DNA from: Diphasiastrum complanatum
Taxonomy: Eukaryota > Streptophyta > Lycopodiopsida > Lycopodiales > Lycopodiaceae
NCBI GenBank assembly: GCA_029204225.1
Contig: CM055092.1
Coordinates: 15,896,715-15,960,714, forward strand
Direction: 5' to 3'
DNA: 64,000 nt
A program made the position numbers and the translations under genes. The notes beneath the pieces were generated by a model that saw only the letters and a program-made list of their open reading frames with translations, did no database searches and had not been told where the DNA came from. Below, in pieces: positions 60,716-64,000 of the stretch. The number at the start of each line of letters is the position of its first letter. The first letter of the stretch is position 1.

Positions 60716-60990
60716 TTGGTGAAAGTATGTGGAATAGGACTCTTGTGGAAGCAGCTAGAACTATGCTCAAGGCAAGTGGTTTATCAAGAGGTTTTTGGGC
60801 TGAAACTGTCCAAACAACAGCGTATCCTCAAAATCGATCGCCTCACAAAGCTATTGAAGGAAGGACACCTGAAGAGAAGTATTAAGGCAACAATCCCGAC
60901 ATCACCCACTTACGCATTTTTGGATGCGAAGCCTATGCACACATTCCTACCTAGCCTCTTAGGTCACCAACATCACATGTGTACTTAAGA
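60716..60990 (+). pseudogene. Ty1/copia integrase fragment
   Basis: MWNRTLVEAARTMLKASGLS, GFWAETVQTTAYPQNRSPHK and EGRTPEEKY, then in another frame DITHLRIFGCEAYAHIPT. These are the C-terminal blocks of the copia integrase core (the catalytic Glu lies just upstream). Opposite orientation to the copia element at 61847-63790. Confidence 0.85.
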
Positions 60991-60999
60991 GACTGGAAA

Positions 61000-61760
61000 T
61001 AAGCCATGACCATATCTGGCACCATATAATAATGCCTCTAGGTTTTTAACACGTGAATGACTGCAAAAAGTTCCTTCTCATATGTTTAATACCTATACTG
61101 AGCATAATCTAGTTCTTTTGCGTTCAAAAGCAACTGATATGTCGTCTTGATAAAGTACGTCTCCCACAACATAGTCACTAGCATTCAATTTAACCAAGAA
61201 TGGTTTATTAGGATCAACTATGTGTAAAATTGGAGCCATAGAAACACGGTGGTTGAGGGTTTCAAAACTCCTTCATTTCATTAGTCCAAACCACAGGTGG
61301 ATTTTTTCTATGCCTACAGTTTTTCTTCACCCTCTTAAGAACGTTCGTTAAGGACAATGCTATAGAAGCAGAGTCCGAAATGAACCTATGACAAAATCTT
61401 GTGAAGCCAAGGAATGATTTGACATCATGGATAGTTTGCGGAATTGGCCATTTCCCAACCTTACGAACCTTATCATTATCGAACTCGAGACTGTGATCAG
61501 ATATGATATGGCCTGGGAACTTGAGCTTGGTCTAAAAGAACTCACATTTCGACTCCTTAGCATAGAGCTTTTCTTGTCTTAGAAGCTCCTAGACTATATG
61601 AAAATGCTCTACATGCTACTCAAGAGTTCGTCATAGGACAAACTTCCCGACATTCATCATTTGCTGGAATGTAGCAGGTGCATTCGTGAGCCCAAACAAT
61701 AACACCAAAAACTCATAGCGCCCACACCTTTCAAATACTAGTCTTAGGAACATCCTCATT
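61000..61760 (-). pseudogene. Ty3/gypsy RT-RNase H fragment
   Basis: Minus-strand pieces LLFGLTNAPATFQQMMN, VKKLYAKESKCEFF-like text (61570), KLKFPGHIISDHSLEFDND, VKSFLGFTRFCHRFISDSAS and the RNase H start follow one another with many stops. Catalytic YVDD is not preserved. It lies between two copia fragments. Confidence 0.75.
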
Positions 61761-61846
61761 CCTAATCATTATTTGATCTAAGGTCTATTTTAGATTGAAA
61801 AGGTTTCGCAGGAAACTTTTCACTAGTGCATCAATCATATGCATCA

Positions 61847-63790
61847 TCAACTTGGAGGCCGTGGCGACTTGAAAAAAGAAGATTGCTTTAACATATGCTC
61901 AATGTATCGTTGTTGAGAGATGAAGATTCTAGCCCCATGTGGAAGATCAACAAGAACCCAAGTGTGATTCTTCATGAGTGAGTTATACTCCTCTTGCATC
62001 GCATCCTCCCAACATTTTAGTCCTCTGGCCTGCTCATAAAAAACAAGTTCTACTGCACCATCTTCAATAGAAGTTAGAGCAAAATCAGAAAATTCAGCAA
62101 ATTCTACTAATTTAGTAGAGGCACAAGACTTCCCTTCATAGAAATGATCCAGTTTGCTGTCCTGCAAAGTCTGCAACAACCATTTAGGGACTGGTTTGGG
62201 CTGTCCAACAGCCTTACCTTTGTCAACACTTTGCTGTCCAAAGTGTTCCGAACTTGCACCTTGTTGTCCAATGTCTTCAACAGGCTGCTCTTCACCATAA
62301 ATGATCCACTTTGCTGTCCTGCAAAGTCTACAACAACCATTTACGGACTGGTTTGGGCTATCCAACAGCCTTACCTTTGTCAACACTTTGCTGTCCAAAG
62401 TGTTCCGAACTTGGACCTTGTTGTCCAATGTCTTCAACAGCCTGCTCTTCACCATAAATAGGTTCTTCTTGATGAACTATGGGCTGCAAAATTGAAGAAA
62501 TAGTGGGCTGTCCACTAGAAGTAGATGGCAGTCCCTTCTCTTCATGATTAGATGGCAAAACCAAATCTGGAAATATTTCAACATATGCATCATGGGGGAA
62601 GTCTCCTTTCATGACATGAGTGGGCGCAGCATCATAGGAGGCCTTTTCATCAAAAAGAACATCACGACTCACTATGATTTTATTAGTATCCATATTGAAC
62701 AACCTATAGCCCTTGCTTTCGCTACTATAGCCAACAAATATGCATTTAACTCCTTTATCGTCAAGCTTGGTCCTTAGCTTATCGGGAATAAAAGCATAAT
62801 CCGTGCAAGCAAAGATGCGTAAGTGAGAAACAATAGGCTTCTTACCATACCAAACTTCATAAGGCTTTAGTAGGACACCGATTACTAATGTAAGCCGACG
62901 TTATAACCGCTTCAGCCCAAAACTTGTGAGGTAGGCCCTTTGCCTTGAGCATGCATCGAGCCATATCCATGATATTGCGATTCTTTCTTTCGGCAACACC
63001 ATTTTGTTGAGGTGTGTAAGGGGTTGTCATTTGATGATGGATACCTTTGCTTGAACGTATTCTTTATATATTCCCCTCCTCGGTCGGTACGTAAGATCTT
63101 CAAAGAGTGCCCAGATTAATTTTCTATTATTGCTAGAAAAATCCTTAAAGCGTTGAAAAACTTCAGATTTTGCATTTAAATCCATGTGAATCTTGAAAGG
63201 TCATCAATAAAAGTAACAAAGCACTTACACCTTCCAATGGATTCGGTCCTCATTGGACCACATACATCACTATGAACCAAATCAAATTTGCCATCAACTC
63301 GAATAGTTCCATCAATTGAAAAAGCCTGCTTTTGAAAATTTTCCAAGTATGCATCCTTCGCATACATGTCCTTCGGGATGCTCAATATTAGGAATGTCTT
63401 CAACCATATTGAATCTCTTCAACATCTTCAAGCTAGCAAAGTTGAGATGTCCAAACCTAGCATGCCATAATTCAGCCAACTCTAAAGAATGTGAACTTGA
63501 TGCAACAAGACAAAAAGATGATGAAGCTCTTCGCTCATAGGTATCCAGAAGGAACAATCCACCACGTAATGTTCCCGAAGCAATGATCATGAGAGATCTC
63601 TTTGGGTCTTTGATAAGACAGTTGTCTTCTTTGAATTCCACAACCAATCCTTGGTTCATAATTGTAGACACCGAAATGTCTTTTTTATTTTTGGAACATA
63701 AAGTACATTACAAATGTCCTTCTCCTCACCATTGGATAAGATAATGGGGATCACTCCAATACCTTTGATAGGATAAGAAGTTATGAACGT
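61847..63790 (-). pseudogene. Ty1/copia polyprotein remnant
   Basis: Minus-strand order: gag-pre-integrase (LWHARFGHLNFASLKMLKRF, CEGCILGKF; 63671-63312), integrase (FDLVHSDVCGPM, FVTFIDDLSRFTW; 63403-63176, then LRTDRGGEYIKNTF; 63103), RT-proximal linker (62702-62358) and RT start (WEDAMQEEYNSLMKNHTWVL; 62020) fused to RT-end text IFISQQRYIEHMLKQS (61900). The reverse transcriptase core is deleted, and several frame shifts separate the parts. A 157-bp tandem duplication lies in the linker. Confidence 0.85.
62144..62459. repeat. 157-bp tandem duplication in copia linker
   Basis: 62144-62300 and 62301-62459 are near-identical (ATGATCC..TTTGCTGTCC to CTTCACCATAAA). The period is not a multiple of three, so the duplication shifts the frame. 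Confidence 0.9.
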
Positions 63791-64000
63791 AGCCACGGCT
63801 GATCTAGATTTAGTCTATGAAAGCATCACATAAGCAAGACTTAACCCTAGAAAGCAGGAGAGAGAAAGCTTAAAGAGACTAAAGAAGGAGATCATAATAT
63901 AAGCCAAGTAACAAATGACACAGAATCCCTAGTAATAGCCAAGAGGAAGCCCTAAAAGGAAGCTTCCAGTGGCTAGGGCCAAACTGAGAGGGAAAATAGT
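63791..64000 (-). repeat. LTR copy L3, cut by the window end
   Basis: On the minus strand it matches L1 from ACTATTTTCCCTC through GGAAGCTTCCTTTTAGGGC, CCTGCTTTCTAGGGTTAAG and CTTGCTTATGTGATGCTTTC to GATCAGCCGTGGCT. It joins copia sequence directly at 63791. Confidence 0.85.

Overview
This is a piece of a land-plant nuclear genome. The basis is two plant-type split genes with GT-AG introns, chromodomain-bearing Ty3/gypsy and Ty1/copia retrotransposons with plant-style primer sites, hAT transposase remnants, a tRNA-derived SINE-like sequence and long AT-rich intergenic DNA. The first intron of the one long gene is over 6 kb and packed with transposons, which suggests a repeat-rich genome. I cannot tell the clade; a fern, lycophyte, gymnosperm or early angiosperm would all fit. 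There is no bacterial, plasmid or CRISPR signal.

Layout. 1-1379 holds the last exons of a DUF1997-like gene (+). 2900-6711 holds a GAAC-word repeat and an internally deleted L1-like LINE ending in a (CT)n tail. 7000-12600 is mostly non-coding, with a gypsy fragment and an unrecognised ORF (10654-11091, -). 12628-17960 is a decayed gypsy element whose integrase part lies on the opposite strand, followed by LTR and primer-site-like DNA. 18194-20970 holds copia and gag scraps. 21000-26230 shows nothing codable. 26470-29340 is gypsy copy A (-). 29722-31051 is a gag-protease fragment joined to an LTR, followed by a hAT remnant (+).

33762-48465 (-) is a methionine aminopeptidase type 1 gene with eleven recognisable exons, all in frame with canonical splice sites. 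The exons for the central metal-binding part are not found; a chromovirus fragment, a MITE-like repeat and a SINE-like sequence lie in that interval. Intron 1 carries gypsy copy B with a solo LTR inside it and a second LINE remnant; another intron carries a third LINE tail. 48700-51400 is rich in palindromic repeats and minisatellites. 51385-55781 (-) is a gag-protease LTR element with no recognisable reverse transcriptase or integrase, sitting against the C-terminus of a hAT transposase pseudogene (55790-59240, -). 59543-60585 holds a repeat and a large foldback. 60716-64000 is broken copia, gypsy and LTR DNA.

Most likely non-ordinary signals: a family of short palindromic 'word' elements, one copy with a perfect 8-bp target duplication and another between 56-bp direct repeats; a 3' hairpin plus CT tail shared by the LINE copies, with a compensatory base change; the interrupted aminopeptidase gene; the foldback at 59832-60585; and the LTR element whose pol half is replaced by unrecognised sequence. 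All calls come from reading the sequence by eye; no search was run.
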